The notes: a model not told the origin generated them from the letters alone. 25,440 nt of DNA from Priapulus caudatus (GCF_000485595.1 NW_014578182.1:4871-30310); one strand, 5' to 3'; positions 1 through 10,079 are shown, counted from the stretch's first letter. Made by a program: numbers and translations.

Positions 1-415
1 AACACTGAAAAGACCATCAGGACGTTAATAATAACATAAACATTCTTTCACACAAATGTCAAAGTATGACTTTATAGATCGTATGATCTTAGCTGAGAAC
101 ATAATATTTTGTGAGGGAAAGCGGTACATTGGCGCTTTTCACTAACGTTCGTTCGCTATTTTCAAAGTTGATCGGTAAATAGCGAAGAACACGTCCGCGC
201 GTGTTTCACAAAGCTCCGTTCGCTAAAGTTATTCGTTATTTAGCGAACAACTTTACCGACACCTCTGCAGGGTCTCGGTAAATTTAGCGAAGGACTTGCG
301 GTGTATTTAAACCCTATAAAAACATAATGTAGCGCAGTGTGCGCTGTATATTGTAGCAGCGATGTCGCGGAGGTTGTTTCAGATAAATGCACCTAACTTT
401 ACTACAAACGATATA

Positions 416-431
416 GTGCCTATATAGGCAC
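416..431. other. 16-bp perfect palindrome inside the Harbinger element
   Basis: GTGCCTATATAGGCAC reads the same on both strands. It lies between the left subterminal repeats and the transposase remnant, about 95 bp after a TATAAAA. It could be a protein-binding site or a chance palindrome in AT-rich DNA. No function can be assigned. Confidence 0.4.
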
Positions 432-966
432 ACTATTCACGCAAATACAAGCTCGTGCCCGTGCTGTACACACATACACAATCAGACTGACACAGGCAGA
501 CTTGCCAATCTCTATCAATTCGTCTGCTAAAACGCGCGCCTGGGATCTACTTTCGGCTCTGTTTCGCCTGCCTGTCGAATAGAAAGAATATCAAAATGTT
601 ATATGTGTTACTCTAATCTTTCAACAGTTCATAATATATTGTAACGTGTGTTGTGAGTCTTTACATGCTATCGATGCCACATATTTACATGCAAGTGTAG
701 TCTCGGTTTGCAAACCGGTTGTCGAACGAGAGCCTGAGCATTGACAGATGTGACACACGCGTTAGCACGAAGCAAGCTCCGAGAATATAGCACCCATGCG
801 ACACAGAAATTAGCACGCACTTACCTAAAACACTTCGCACTGATTTCGAGTAACTCTTATCGCTGACATCACAACTGCAAGCTCAGCAGCATATAGTATG
901 TGAGCACAACTGCACAACTGCAAGCAGTGAGCGCAACTGCACGCAGCGGAGTGTATAGTGACAAGC

Positions 967-1340
967 ATGGCAAACTTTTTATTGGATCAAGCTTATAATC
1001 GAGATAATGAAAGACGACATTTACGAAGAGAAAGAGTTTTCAGAGACATAACGCAACCGTTTGATGCCTACAATGATACAGAAATTATCGCCAGATATAG
1101 ATTGCCCAGCGATGTCATTGCTAATCTAGTAGATCAACTGGACGATGAGCTCAGCCCAAGAACAATGAGATCTCGAGCCATTTCTTCGTCTTTGCAAGTA
1201 TTTGCGGCATTGCGATTTTATGCAACTGGAAGCATTCAGCAAACGGCTAGTGATACACTAGGAATCAGCAAAGCATCTATGTCATGAATAATTTACAAAG
1301 TGTCGCGAGCGCTGGCACACCGAGCCAACCAATATGTTTA
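967..1340 (+). pseudogene. HARBI1-like Harbinger transposase, N-terminal remnant
   Basis: The frame opens at ATG 967 (context AAGCATGG) and runs about 106 codons to a TGA at 1285-1287. The remainder resembles the helical N-terminal region of HARBI1-like nucleases: residues FDAYNDTEIIARYRLPSDVI, then a basic linker, then a helix-turn-helix-like block containing LQVFAALRFYATGSIQQTAS and the start of SKASMS. After the TGA the same frame continues with IIYKVSRALAHRANQYV to a TAG near 1340, so the TGA is probably a decayed arginine codon (CGA to TGA, a CpG change). The DDE-superfamily catalytic domain that should follow is absent because the right end of the element begins soon after. Inference: non-functional. 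The earlier in-frame GTG at 958 is not a plausible eukaryotic start. Confidence 0.75.
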
Positions 1341-1579
1341 GCGTAACCTATAGCAACAACTGCGCCGCGTGTTTGTAGTTGCCGCCAGCTGACGCGAAGT
1401 TGCTCGCTAAATAGCGAGAGCATAGCGAAGCGTTAGTGAAACGCGTTGTTCGGTAAAGTTGATCGGTAAAGTTATTCGGTAAGTTGTTCGGTATGCCTTC
1501 GTTCGCTATTTAGCAAACGAACAACTTTCGTCGGTTAACGAATAACTTTTAGCGGACGTTAGTCAAAAGCGGCCCTGAA

Positions 1580-1645
1580 TAGCCGAGCGAGTAGTCAGCA
1601 CGCAAGTCAAGTCTAAAAGATCGGTGGATCGAATCCTATGCGGTT
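1580..1645 (+). repeat. tRNA-like A-box/B-box segment, possible SINE head
   Basis: TAGCCGAGCGAGT (1580-1592) resembles an RNA polymerase III A box, and GGATCGAATCC (1626-1636) differs by one base from the B-box consensus GGTTCGAATCC. The spacing of about 46 bp is as in tRNA genes and tRNA-derived SINEs. A full cloverleaf with a good acceptor stem could not be folded by eye, so this is more likely a SINE head or decayed tRNA pseudogene than a working tRNA. It starts within about 5 bp of the right end of the Harbinger element. The following AT-rich stretch (1645-1800) could be the SINE body. Confidence 0.4.
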
Positions 1646-1805
1646 TTTAATTATTTTCCTGTTTTCTGTATTTTTCTATCTTTATCCGTTTAACATTTTT
1701 TTTCCAATTAACGCAAATATTTACATGATTTATTTACAACAATTTAATAACAATAATTAATTTTTACAACAATTAAAAATTTAATTTTTTATATATTTTT
1801 TTAAA

Positions 1806-1852
1806 TAGGGGTAGGGTTTGGGTTAGGGTAGGGTTAGGGTTAGGGTTAGGGT
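1806..1852 (+). repeat. Interstitial telomeric repeat (TTAGGG)n
   Basis: About 47 bp of TTAGGG units, with variants TAGGGG, TAGGG and TTTGGG at the left and cleaner TTAGGG at the right. TTAGGG is the telomere repeat of most animals outside arthropods and nematodes. The tract is short and has non-telomeric sequence on both sides, so it is an internal insertion such as a repair footprint or a transposon-carried tract, not a chromosome end. Confidence 0.85.
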
Positions 1853-1856
1853 CACA

Positions 1857-2900
1857 ATGCACCATAAAACAGAAGTTTGAGGCACGTGATTTGTATCAAC
1901 CAATGGCAGCGCTCACTAGAGCCCTATGTTCTTGATTGACCTAGGAAAAAAAATCACGCGCACGGCTGAGAGGGTCTACCTACCTCTACCACTACCTTTA
2001 TACTTACTTATTTGCACAATCCAATTACCAATTATATAATCTAATCTTGTGCTATTTTAGGAATAATTTTATCGAAGTATTGTATTAAAGGGAAAGTTTA
2101 CTCAGGGTTCTAGGGTTATTTTCAGCTAATTTAGGTTATAATTACGCTACATAAAAAGTTTCATGGTTCAATCACCATTAGAAATATTTTTTTTTAATGT
2201 TTTAAAACCAACGACTACAGTTTGATTACAACGACGGTGGCGCCACTCAATGCGCACGATCTGATAAGTTGCGCAAAACCACTTTCCAGCCAAAGGCTAC
2301 AGACCGAGGGTGTTTCTTATTTATTCTTTTAAAAGCAAAAAGATTGTAGTATCTTATAAACGACATATAGTTTCAGTTATAATATGGATAAATTTGCCCT
2401 AAAATGAAATCGTTTGGTTAAATAGCATTTAGGTATAAATATAATTCTAATTACTAACCTTTTGTCGATTAGCCTCTGTCTGTAGACGTGCCAAAATAAA
2501 TTGTCAAATACGCAACTTTTCGGAGTGCAGACACGGTCCGCGTTGTCATGGCGCCGATTCAAATTCGTAGGTTGATGGACATTAATTATAACCAAGGTAT
2601 AATTAGGTACTCTTGGTAACAAATACGTTGGGTAGTAGACGATTTGTTATACAGTAAGTACAGTTGTACAGTAAAATCCTAGAGGTTACTGTCCCTTTAA
2701 ATCTCAACTCAAAATTTACTGTTGGTATTAGTGGGTCGGCCCCACATAAGTGAGTCTCTGTGGGTGGCCCAGTGATTTTACATGTTCCTGGGTAAATTTT
2801 AAGAAAAAAAATGAACGGGATCATGCCTCATTCCTAGTCGTGGAACTGTTATTGACAATTACGAGTTAAGACTTTTACTGTAGTGTAATTTACTGGCATT
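1857..2900. other. Intergenic stretch without supported gene
   Basis: AT-rich unique-looking sequence between the telomeric tract and the first composite repeat. Short frames at 2377-2622 and 2603-2824 (minus strand) have no recognisable domain, and they lack the codon pattern of the FE65 gene in this window. GGTTCAATCACC near 2165 is a weak B-box-like match with no partner A box. No gene, RNA or mobile element can be supported here. Confidence 0.6.
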
Positions 2901-3374
2901 CATTATGTTACGTTTTGCTGCTCATTCTTATTGCGGCCATTGCGTGTATTATATATTGTATCTTATATTAGGAGATAAGAAACTGGTTGACGTCGACACC
3001 TGGTGACGTCTAAATTGCAAGAGAATTATCGGCACCATATCTCATTAGCAGTCGGCGAGAAAACCGTCGGGGCCTATCGCCATAGGCCAGAGTCCAAAAC
3101 AAAAGGTCGTGAAGCCTTAGTAAGAAATCCAAGTAATATCACACAGAAATGTTTTCGCCACTATAATGGAGAACACAGTGACCTCATCAGCGACTTTAGT
3201 AAAAACAAACATTCACAACAGGAAATCCTGTCCGAGGAAAGAAGCGAGGCATTCTCCTGAATTCATTCCACACTGGCGAAAGGTCAAATGTAGGCGTTAT
3301 ACAAGAGCACGCATGTCGATATTCGACATTCGTACTCTGGCTTGTCCTGTATGTTGCAGACGGTACCCGTTATC

Positions 3375-4410
3375 CAGAGAGACTGATACAAGATTGTCGT
3401 GGCACAAGCTTTGCTGGTGGATCCCTGAGCGCTGGCGCGCGGAGAGACGCGCAGTTCCGCGGGATATGCGCTGCCGCGGACCGCGGGGATGTTCAAGGAT
3501 GGAGATCGCGTGTCGCGGCAGTGGAGACGTGCGGCCGAAATTCGTAGGCCGCGGCGCACGTCTTCCACAGCGGTCAGGGATGGTCTGTAGTTTTTTAGAA
3601 GAATAACTAATGAGACTTTGTTCAAATAAAGAACTAATCGGCCGGTAATAAGAGCAATATACCTATGACCCACACTTTCAATTTTTTTGAATAAGTCAGT
3701 CAAGCGGCTTGTTCTGGGGCGTCTATTGATGCCGAGCTTTCACATTGAAAATGGCCCCATGAAATTGTCAAGGTGGAATTGCTGTTTTGTTGATACCCCA
3801 AAGAACAATGTCCTCCCTCGTTACATGCACGCCTCCTGATCAATCACGCCTCATTTCATGGCGTAAACAAGTAACAGAGAATGAAAATTGTGTTGAGTTT
3901 GTGGCTCTTGACGCACGTGCATTTGACGTAGCAAGACTTTTGAGAAGCACAGGCACTGTGCGAGCGTTCTCAATAAAATAAATATTCGCCAAAATTTTTC
4001 CACAATGATCCACCGCCTGTGTGCATAAATAGGTGAAGCGTGATGTCGAACTACATGTTACGCTTAGTACTTAACTGTACAATATCGCGTGACTAACTGA
4101 CACCCCGATAAATTGTAAATGTTCCATCGCACCTTAAACGAAATTTCTGTGAAAATACAAGGTATCATCGCACGCATACTCCTGACACCGCCATCCTGAT
4201 GTCACATAAACCTATATGAGAAACAAACTCAGGCGTGTTCGCCGAGGTGTGCCTGCCTTCCGAGTACCATTGAGGCCCGCTAAGCCCAGAGTATAAAGCG
4301 CGCCGGGCCAGGACGTCACACACACAGGCTAGCGTTCATGGCTATAAAACAATGCGAGTAGGCGCGGTCAGGGATTTTCGGAATTCTTTAATTTAAAAAA
4401 AAACTTCACT
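3375..4410. other. Copy-1-specific block of the composite repeat
   Basis: This stretch of about 1 kb has no counterpart in copy 2, which carries a different block of about 560 bp (8298-8861) at the same place. It includes a GC-rich patch at 3440-3560 with many CGCGG runs, a short open frame at 3808-3981, and two TATA-like boxes on the plus strand (TATAAA 4292-4297; TATAAAA 4343-4349) with GACGTCAC between them. Blocks exchanged between otherwise collinear arms suggest an insertion/deletion or gene-conversion history. Confidence 0.5.
3808..3984 (+). CDS. Short unrecognised open frame ending at a poly(A)-signal-like sequence
   Basis: ATG at 3808 begins 57 codons ending in TAA, and two overlapping AATAAA hexamers (about 3971-3983) sit on the terminator. 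The peptide contains ISWRKQVTENENCVEFVALD and a basic C-terminus; no domain is recognised. It could be the last exon or tail of a decayed transposon protein, since a stop codon joined to AATAAA is common in compact elements, or it may be chance. It lies wholly within the copy-1-specific block, so there is no second copy to compare. Confidence 0.15.
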
Positions 4411-4460
4411 CTTATCTGGGCTACTAGCGAATTCCACCTAAAGCGTAAAAGTCCAACCAC

Positions 4461-4494
4461 AGATATATACAACACGTCTTGTATATATATATCT
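4461..4494. repeat. AT-rich hairpin found only in copy 1
   Basis: AGATATATACAA (4461-4472) and TTGTATATATATATCT (4479-4494) form an imperfect stem-loop. Copy 2 lacks it and runs from TCCAAC directly to ATATGGTCTG near 8903, so it is a small insertion in copy 1 or a deletion in copy 2. Confidence 0.5.
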
Positions 4495-5577
4495 ATGGTC
4501 TCACATATGGTTTGTTAGGATGTGGCGCCCTCTCTACTTATTATTAATTTACCAAGTAGCGCGGAATTTATATTATAATCAAGAGCGTTAAAGAAAACCT
4601 TCTTTTATACGGCTTGGATACTAATATATATATATATGCGGGTCGTGTTCGCTGTACGTACGTGTGGGCGTGTGCCGTCTAGATCATCTATAATGAAAAA
4701 AATAGCAACGTGCGCCGGACTAAGAATAAAAGTCAATAACTGTATTTTAATTTATTTACAGATACATTGCTGCAAAGCAAAAACAGTAGGCCTAATGAAT
4801 AAAACCCTGATTAGCTTTAACGAAGTAGGCTATAAACCGTCAAATAATTCTAGGGCAATATCCTCTCGCAAAATTACACTGGGCACAATTTGCGCAGTTG
4901 CACTGACTTATTTTATCCCGCTAAAACTAGATGCATGTATTGATCGTAACGCAGTACTCGAAATTAAATATTCTTCCGTGGTAGAAATAGTTAATTCTCA
5001 GTACATTGGCCAGTGGTGTGCTTTTACTACAGTAAAGATAATTAATTCCGAACATGGTGTCTGATGATTTAGCTTTACCGCAGTAACAATTTTGTTGACT
5101 TATCATCGCTATTTATAAGTAGACGAAAGTGTTATTCTATCCTCTCTAGTCAATAGTGTTTACTTGTGGAGCAAATTGCTTCAATGTTATGTTGCGTTTG
5201 CTTCTGTAGCGCAAGTCGTTTTCCTTCTGGCTTCTATTGAGCATGGTACTCCAAAACCGTGTTGCCTTTGTTGATGTATAGCAGTGTAGCAATGTATATC
5301 ACACCTCTGGAAGATTCGGCACACCCTCACGAGAATCCACAGTAGCCACGATGAGCCTTATATTGTGGTCTTTGAAGGGATCGAGCTCGGTGTAGAAGTC
5401 GACGCGCGACCGAAGGCAGAGTAAATGTGCTATTAGTATACGACGTAGTCGCCCTCTTAGTAGCATCACCGCCGCCCCCTCCCCAGCCACCCATGTTGCC
5501 GCGGCACAAACCGTTACCATTACCTTCCTCTCGATAATAGGGTTTTTTCATGGGCGTACAGTTGTTGCAAATTTGGC

Positions 5578-5843
5578 CGTTCGTTCGTTTATGTTTTATT
5601 CGTTTCGTTTAATAAATCGTTAGTAAATAATTTTATTTATTTATTTGTTTGTGTATTAATTCGTGTGTCGCTCTCTCGCTCTTCCATTCGTTCGTTAACC
5701 ATTTAGTTATTCCTTCGCTCCTTCGGTTGAACACCCTGTTCATTTGGGTCACGTCGTTCATGATAGTAGCATGGCGGTGTATTATGATTTGTCAATTGGT
5801 ATTGTTATTGTAACCCGCGCTTACAAAATGTCGTTACAAAAAG
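5578..5843 (+). repeat. Core inverted repeat, left arm, copy 1
   Basis: This arm of about 266 bp is matched in reverse complement by 5994-6250. The outer part is made of CGTT tetranucleotides (TTCGTTCG). The inner part includes GTGTCGCTCTCTCGCTCTTC and ends TGTCGTTACAAAAAG. The 150-bp centre (5844-5993) is not inverted. A transcript through the region could fold into a long imperfect double-stranded RNA. Confidence 0.8.
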
Positions 5844-5993
5844 CTCCCCTTCAGCGTAACGCGTTTGCTTCGTCAGCCAAAGTCACCTTCATACCACAAG
5901 TAGTCTGACATGCGCTACAAGATTTCTCTTCAAAATCACGTGACTTCGTAAATAAAATCGATATGACGTTGGTAGGCACGCTTCAACACTAAA

Positions 5994-6250
5994 CTTTTTG
6001 TAACGACGTTTTGTAAGCGCGGGTTGCAATAACAATATCAATTGACATCATAATACACGCCATGCTACATATATGAACGAGTGACCAACATGAACAGCGG
6101 CTGTTCAACGACACGAACGAGAGAATAAGTAAATGGTTAAAACGAACGAATGGAAGAGCGAGAGAGCGACACACCGAATTAATACACGAACAAATAAATA
6201 AATAAAATTATTTACTAAACGAACGAATAAAACAATGAACGAACGAACGA
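5994..6250 (-). repeat. Core inverted repeat, right arm, copy 1
   Basis: Reverse complement of 5578-5843 with scattered one-base differences. It begins CTTTTTGTAACGACG, contains GAAGAGCGAGAGAGCGACAC, and ends in AACGAACGAACG tetranucleotides. It is followed by a TGAATGAATGAA tract near 6315. Confidence 0.8.
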
Positions 6251-6616
6251 CAAAATTAATGAAACTCCAATTAAGACTTGAAGAACAAAATATAATGAAT
6301 GAAAGACGAGATAAATGAATGAATGAATGAACCGAACGAATGAAAACCGAAGCGATTATACAAAAGCTCGTTAGACTTTACACGGAGTTACGGCGATTGT
6401 AATAACAGCGTCGGGCGATAACACCTGCTGTCTATTGCACCGCAATGCACGGCAGAAGGCCATATTTATTTACATAACGGGCCTTTGTTCGATAAGTCGG
6501 TGTGTAAAGCTCGCGCGTCCGGCACAGCGCCTCCACCGGGTAACGAGGAGCCCACTGGCGGGATCGAACGCGTCGTAAAACTATATCACCGAAACACCGA
6601 TTCCTGTCACACCCGA

Positions 6617-6870
6617 NGGGGAAGGAACCGTCAGCGCAATCAAGAAGGGGAAGATAGGGGAAAGGGACCGCCAGCGCAATCAAGAAGGGGAAGATAGGGG
6701 GAAGGAACCGTCAGTGCAATCAAGGAGGGGGTGACAGGGGGAAGGAACCGGCAGTGCAATCAAGAAGGGGAAGATAGGGGGAAGGAACCGGCAGCGCAAT
6801 CAAGGAGGGGGTGACAGGGGGAAGGAACCGGCAGTGCAATCAAGAAGGGGAAGATAGGGGGAGGGAACCG
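6617..6870 (+). repeat. 40-bp G-rich minisatellite, about 6 units (copy 1)
   Basis: Unit of about 40 bp with core GAACCGTCAGCGCAATCAAG followed by two G-runs (GGAGGGGG and ATAGGGGGAAG). Six units lie between a unique left flank and an end marked by GAACCGTAACCGCAATTAG. Units alternate between an AAGAAGGGGAAGATAGGGG type and an AAGGAGGGGGTGACAGGGGG type, a hint of higher-order organisation. A single N stands at 6617. The same array in copy 2 has about 36 units. Frames read through it are artefacts. Confidence 0.9.
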
Positions 6871-7053
6871 TAACCGCAATTAGTAGGTCGCGCGTTTCAG
6901 GCTTGCGGGCGAACAGCCTAAACGAACAACAGCAACTACCACCACGACCACATTCGCGCGGATCTTTCCCTGTTTTCTCTGCCGACAGAGGAGAGTGATC
7001 GATCCATCTCGCTCAGCGCCGCAAGTCGACGGACTAACGGAAGCTAACGGCGT

Positions 7054-7107
7054 CTATATAGAAGCGCAGGTGCTCCCGATATTGACGTCACATCATTGCA
7101 TGACTCA
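7054..7107 (-). promoter_or_regulatory. AP-1 / CRE / TATA-like module, copy 1
   Basis: Reading the minus strand: TGAGTCA (7107-7101, AP-1 type), then TGACGTCA (7090-7083, a perfect cAMP-response element), then CTATATAG (7061-7054, TATA-like), the usual order for a compact RNA polymerase II promoter. Transcription would run leftwards through the minisatellite into the core inverted repeat. All three sites are intact in copy 2 at 17020-17073. Function is inferred from motif order and conservation only. Confidence 0.4.
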
Positions 7108-7577
7108 CGCCCGACTCGGACAGCAGATTAAAAATTGAACTAGTTTTCTATATGCGAGCAACGTAGTAGTTTATTATCACTGAAACCTCTCACAAAAGCC
7201 GTTCGAAATCAAAACCACGCGCGCTATACAAATCTAGAACACCACAAAGCCGGAAATTATCTAAAGACGCTCGATTATTATCAGTGTCTACACATATGCC
7301 CTCGAGTATGACAGGATATTACTAGGTGATTACAGTGTAATAGCAGATCTATTAGAACACCACTACAAGTTAATGACAAAGTACCGGATCTACAGTATGC
7401 AAGTCTACGACTCGGAACTCTTCGGGAAATTGCCCCACAGTCGAGGTCGTACATATTTTTACATGCAGGATTCGAAATCTGTCACGATAGGCCTACATAT
7501 AATCAATAATTGAAATAGTTTCTGCAAGGTGGGCCATGGAACGCAGTTCATGGTAACCTCATAATTATATTTTCAGC

Positions 7578-7686
7578 GACCGCGTGCCCGCGCGTGCGTG
7601 CATGCGTGGGTGTACGTGCGTGCATGCGTGGGTGTACGTGCGTGCATGCGTGGGTGTACGCGCGTGCGTGCGTGGGTGTACGCGCG
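7578..7686 (+). repeat. 22-bp CGTG-rich tandem repeat, about 4 units (copy 1)
   Basis: Unit CGTGCGTGCATGCGTGGGTGTA repeats about four times with small changes; copy 2 has about two units (17549-17608). Alternating purine-pyrimidine sequence of this kind is prone to Z-DNA. Cysteine/arginine/valine-rich frames read through it are artefacts of the repeat. Confidence 0.85.
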
Positions 7687-8297
7687 TGTCGTCAATTAAC
7701 CAATCAATCGCTCTGCCGCTACCACCACTTTACCATAAATATACAGTACACGATCTTGTGTTCTCGAACTATGGCCCTACTTTCATGACAAAGTGACGAA
7801 ATCTAGCACTATACCGTAACGCGACGTGGAAGTGAGATACATTATGTTACGTTTTGCTGCTCATTCTTATTGCGGCCATTGCGTGTATTATATATTGTAT
7901 CTTATATTAGTGAGATAACTGGTTGACGTCGACACCTGGTGACGTCTAAATTGCAGTAAATTATCGCACCATATATCATTAGCAGTCGGCGAGAAAAGCC
8001 GTTGGGGGCCTATCTGCCATTGGCCAGAGTCAAAACAAAATCGTGAACCTAGTAAGAAAATCCAAGTAATATCACACAAAATGTTTCCACACTATAATGA
8101 GAACACGTGATCTTCATCAGCGACTTTATAAAAACAATATTACAACAGGAATCCTGCCCGAGGAAGATCGAGGCATTCTCCTGGATTCACTCCACACTGC
8201 GAAGGTCATGTAGCGCGTTATACCAGAGCACGCATGTCGATATTGACATTCGTACTCTGGCTTGTCCTGTATGTTCGCAGACTGGTACCGCTATCCA

Positions 8298-8861
8298 GTG
8301 TAAAAACATTACTAAGGATTCTGTATGGTCTGGTACGGGAGGAGGTCCATGGGGGTGACACCATGAGTTACCGCACCATGTGACACCAACCCTAGTGACG
8401 CCGCTGCCGCTATCGCGGCCAGCGCCCCATTGTGGCACCCAACAGTAGCCTTCCACTAATTGCTTACCATTACATTGCTTAATTACATTGCATTGATTCG
8501 TCTAAGTTAAAAGACTTCTTTTCTGGCAATGTTCGGCATTGATCTGTATTGTACATGAAGGTAGATGCATTACTGCCGTCTAGAAAACGTGAAAGTGAAA
8601 TTGAGCTTGTAAACAATTTATGCCAGGTGCCAAGTGATGTAGCCGTGATGGTACCGGGCCAGTGTGTTTGTGCGTGAAACGGGATCTGGAAAACCTGCTG
8701 GAAATTTGCATGACGGCGATGGCAAAAGTTTCGAGTGAAATCTGAATTACGAATGTGTGATTATTTAGCATCAAAAAGTACATTTTGTGTATGCATTAAA
8801 CCGTTCTGAGTATTTTTAATTGATTTTCTATGATGGTAATTCAGAACTGCTGCCTAGACTT
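8298..8861. other. Copy-2-specific block of the composite repeat
   Basis: About 560 bp at the position where copy 1 has the different 3375-4410 block. The boundaries are sharp: both copies share TATCCAG just before and CTTATCTGGGCTACTAGCG just after. No reading frame or repeat structure is recognised. CATTAAACCGTTCTGAG near 8797 recurs as CATTAAACCGTTCTCAG near 17788, just beyond the end of the array. Confidence 0.45.
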
Positions 8862-8996
8862 ATCTGGGCTACTAGCGAATTCCGCCTAAAGCGTAAAATT
8901 CCAACATATGGTCTGTTAGGATGTGGCGCCCTCTCTACGTATTATTGATTTACCGGAAGCCATAAGCCAGATATTATTGAGTAGCGGAATTACATA

Positions 8997-9037
8997 ATCA
9001 AGAGCGTATAAAGAAACCTTCTTTATACGCTCTTGAT
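8997..9037. repeat. Perfect 19-bp stem hairpin in copy 2
   Basis: ATCAAGAGCGTATAAAGAA (8997-9015), a 3-base loop ACC, and ATTCAAGAGC-type complement TTCTTTATACGCTCTTGAT (9019-9037) form a perfect stem. The equivalent in copy 1 (about 4578-4618) is damaged by several indels. A perfect palindrome of this size could be an element end, a cruciform site or an RNA hairpin; no T-run follows that would suggest a polymerase III terminator. Confidence 0.75.
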
Positions 9038-9818
9038 ATAATATATATTATATGCGGGTCGTGTGTGTACGTACGTGTGGGCGTGTGCGTCATAGGATAT
9101 CTATAATGGTGGTATTTGGCAAGAAAAAAATACAACGTGCGCTACTAAGAATAAAAGTCAATAACTGTATTTTAATTTATTTACAGATACATTGCTGCAA
9201 AGCAAAAACATAATGAATAAGCCTAATGATAAAACCCTGATTAGCTTTAACGAAGTAGGCTATAACCGTCAAATAATTCTAGGGCAATATCTCTCGCAAA
9301 ATTACACTGGGCATACTTTGCGCAGTTGCACCGACTCATTTTATCCCGCTAAAACTAGATGCATGTATTGACTGTACGCAGTACTCGAAATTAAATATTC
9401 TTTCGTGGTAGAAATAGTTAATTCTCAGTACATTGGCCAGTGGTGTGCTTTTACTACAGTAAAGATAATTAATTCCGAACATGGTGTCTGATGATTTAGC
9501 TTTACCGCAGTAAAACAATTTTGTTGATGTATAGCAGTGTAGCAATGTATATCACACCTCTGGAAGATTCGGCACACCCTCACGAGAACCACATAGGCCA
9601 CGATAGTCCTTTAATTGTGGTCTATGAAGGGATCGACTTGGTGAGAAGTCGACCGCCGACCGAAGGCAGACGTAAATGTCTATTTAGTATAGACGTAGGT
9701 CGCCCTCATAGTGCATCACCGCCGTCCCAGCCACCCATGTGCCGCGGCACGAACCGTTACCATTACCTTCCTCTCGATTATAGTTGTTTTATGGGTACAA
9801 GTTGTTGCCAAATTTGGC

Positions 9819-10079
9819 CGTTCGTTCGTTTATTGTTTTATTCGTTCGTTTAATAAATCGTTAGTAATAATTTTATTTATTTATTGTTTGTGTATTAATT
9901 CGGTGTGTCGCTCTCTCGCTCTTCCATTCGTTCGTTAAACCATTTAGTTATTCCTTCGTTCCTTCGGTTGAACACCCTGTTCATTTGGTCACTCGTTTAT
10001 ATATGTAGCATGGCGTGTATTATGATGTCAATTGGTATTGTTATTGCAACCCGCGCTTACAAAATGTCGTTACAAAAAG
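9819..10079 (+). repeat. Core inverted repeat, left arm, copy 2
   Basis: Counterpart of 5578-5843; it is inverted relative to 13672-13926. In copy 2 the two arms are separated by about 3.6 kb because the 10175-13601 element sits in the spacer. Confidence 0.8.

Larger units (their letters stand above)
131..1575 (+). mobile_element. PIF/Harbinger-type DNA transposon, internally deleted
   Basis: Seen: the left end (from about 131) reads GGCGCTTTTCACTAACGTTCG, and the reverse complement of the right end (to about 1575) reads GGCCGCTTTTGACTAACGTCC, an imperfect terminal inverted repeat. Both flanks carry many short subterminal repeats built on TTCGCTA, TAGCGAA and CGGTAAA. Between them lies a reading frame resembling the N-terminus of HARBI1-type transposases (967-1287). 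Known: Harbinger elements duplicate a 3-bp target (TWA), but no clean 3-bp duplication could be seen, so the exact ends are uncertain by a few bases. At about 1.44 kb, with room for only the start of the transposase, this is a deletion derivative that could move only if supplied with transposase in trans. A TATAAAA at 315-321 could be a remnant promoter. Confidence 0.6.
2901..7840 (+). repeat. Composite repeat, copy 1 (direct repeat with 7841-17757)
   Basis: Collinear matches to copy 2: 2901-3374 with 7840-8297; 4411-5935 with 8862-10170; 5936-6546 with 13611-14173; 6541-6616 with 14986-15054; minisatellite 6617-6870 with 15055-16525; 6871-7036 with 16526-16687; 7046-7840 with 17009-17757. 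The left end starts CATTATGTTACG and the right end finishes GTGAGATAC. The next copy begins at once, so the two are head to tail. No long reading frame spans it, and no transposase, reverse transcriptase or integrase motif was recognised. The copies are clearly homologous, differing mostly by one-base indels. It may be a macrosatellite-like tandem duplication, a large non-autonomous element, or two haplotypes placed in tandem by assembly. No flanking target duplication was found at 2901 and 17757. Confidence 0.8.

Noticed and set aside
1806-1852. Chromosome end.
   Set aside because: The TTAGGG tract is only about 47 bp and is flanked by ordinary sequence on both sides.
6555-6585. B-box-like GTTCGATCCC on the minus strand suggesting a tRNA or SINE in the right arm.
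   Set aside because: No A box at suitable spacing and no cloverleaf; insufficient support.
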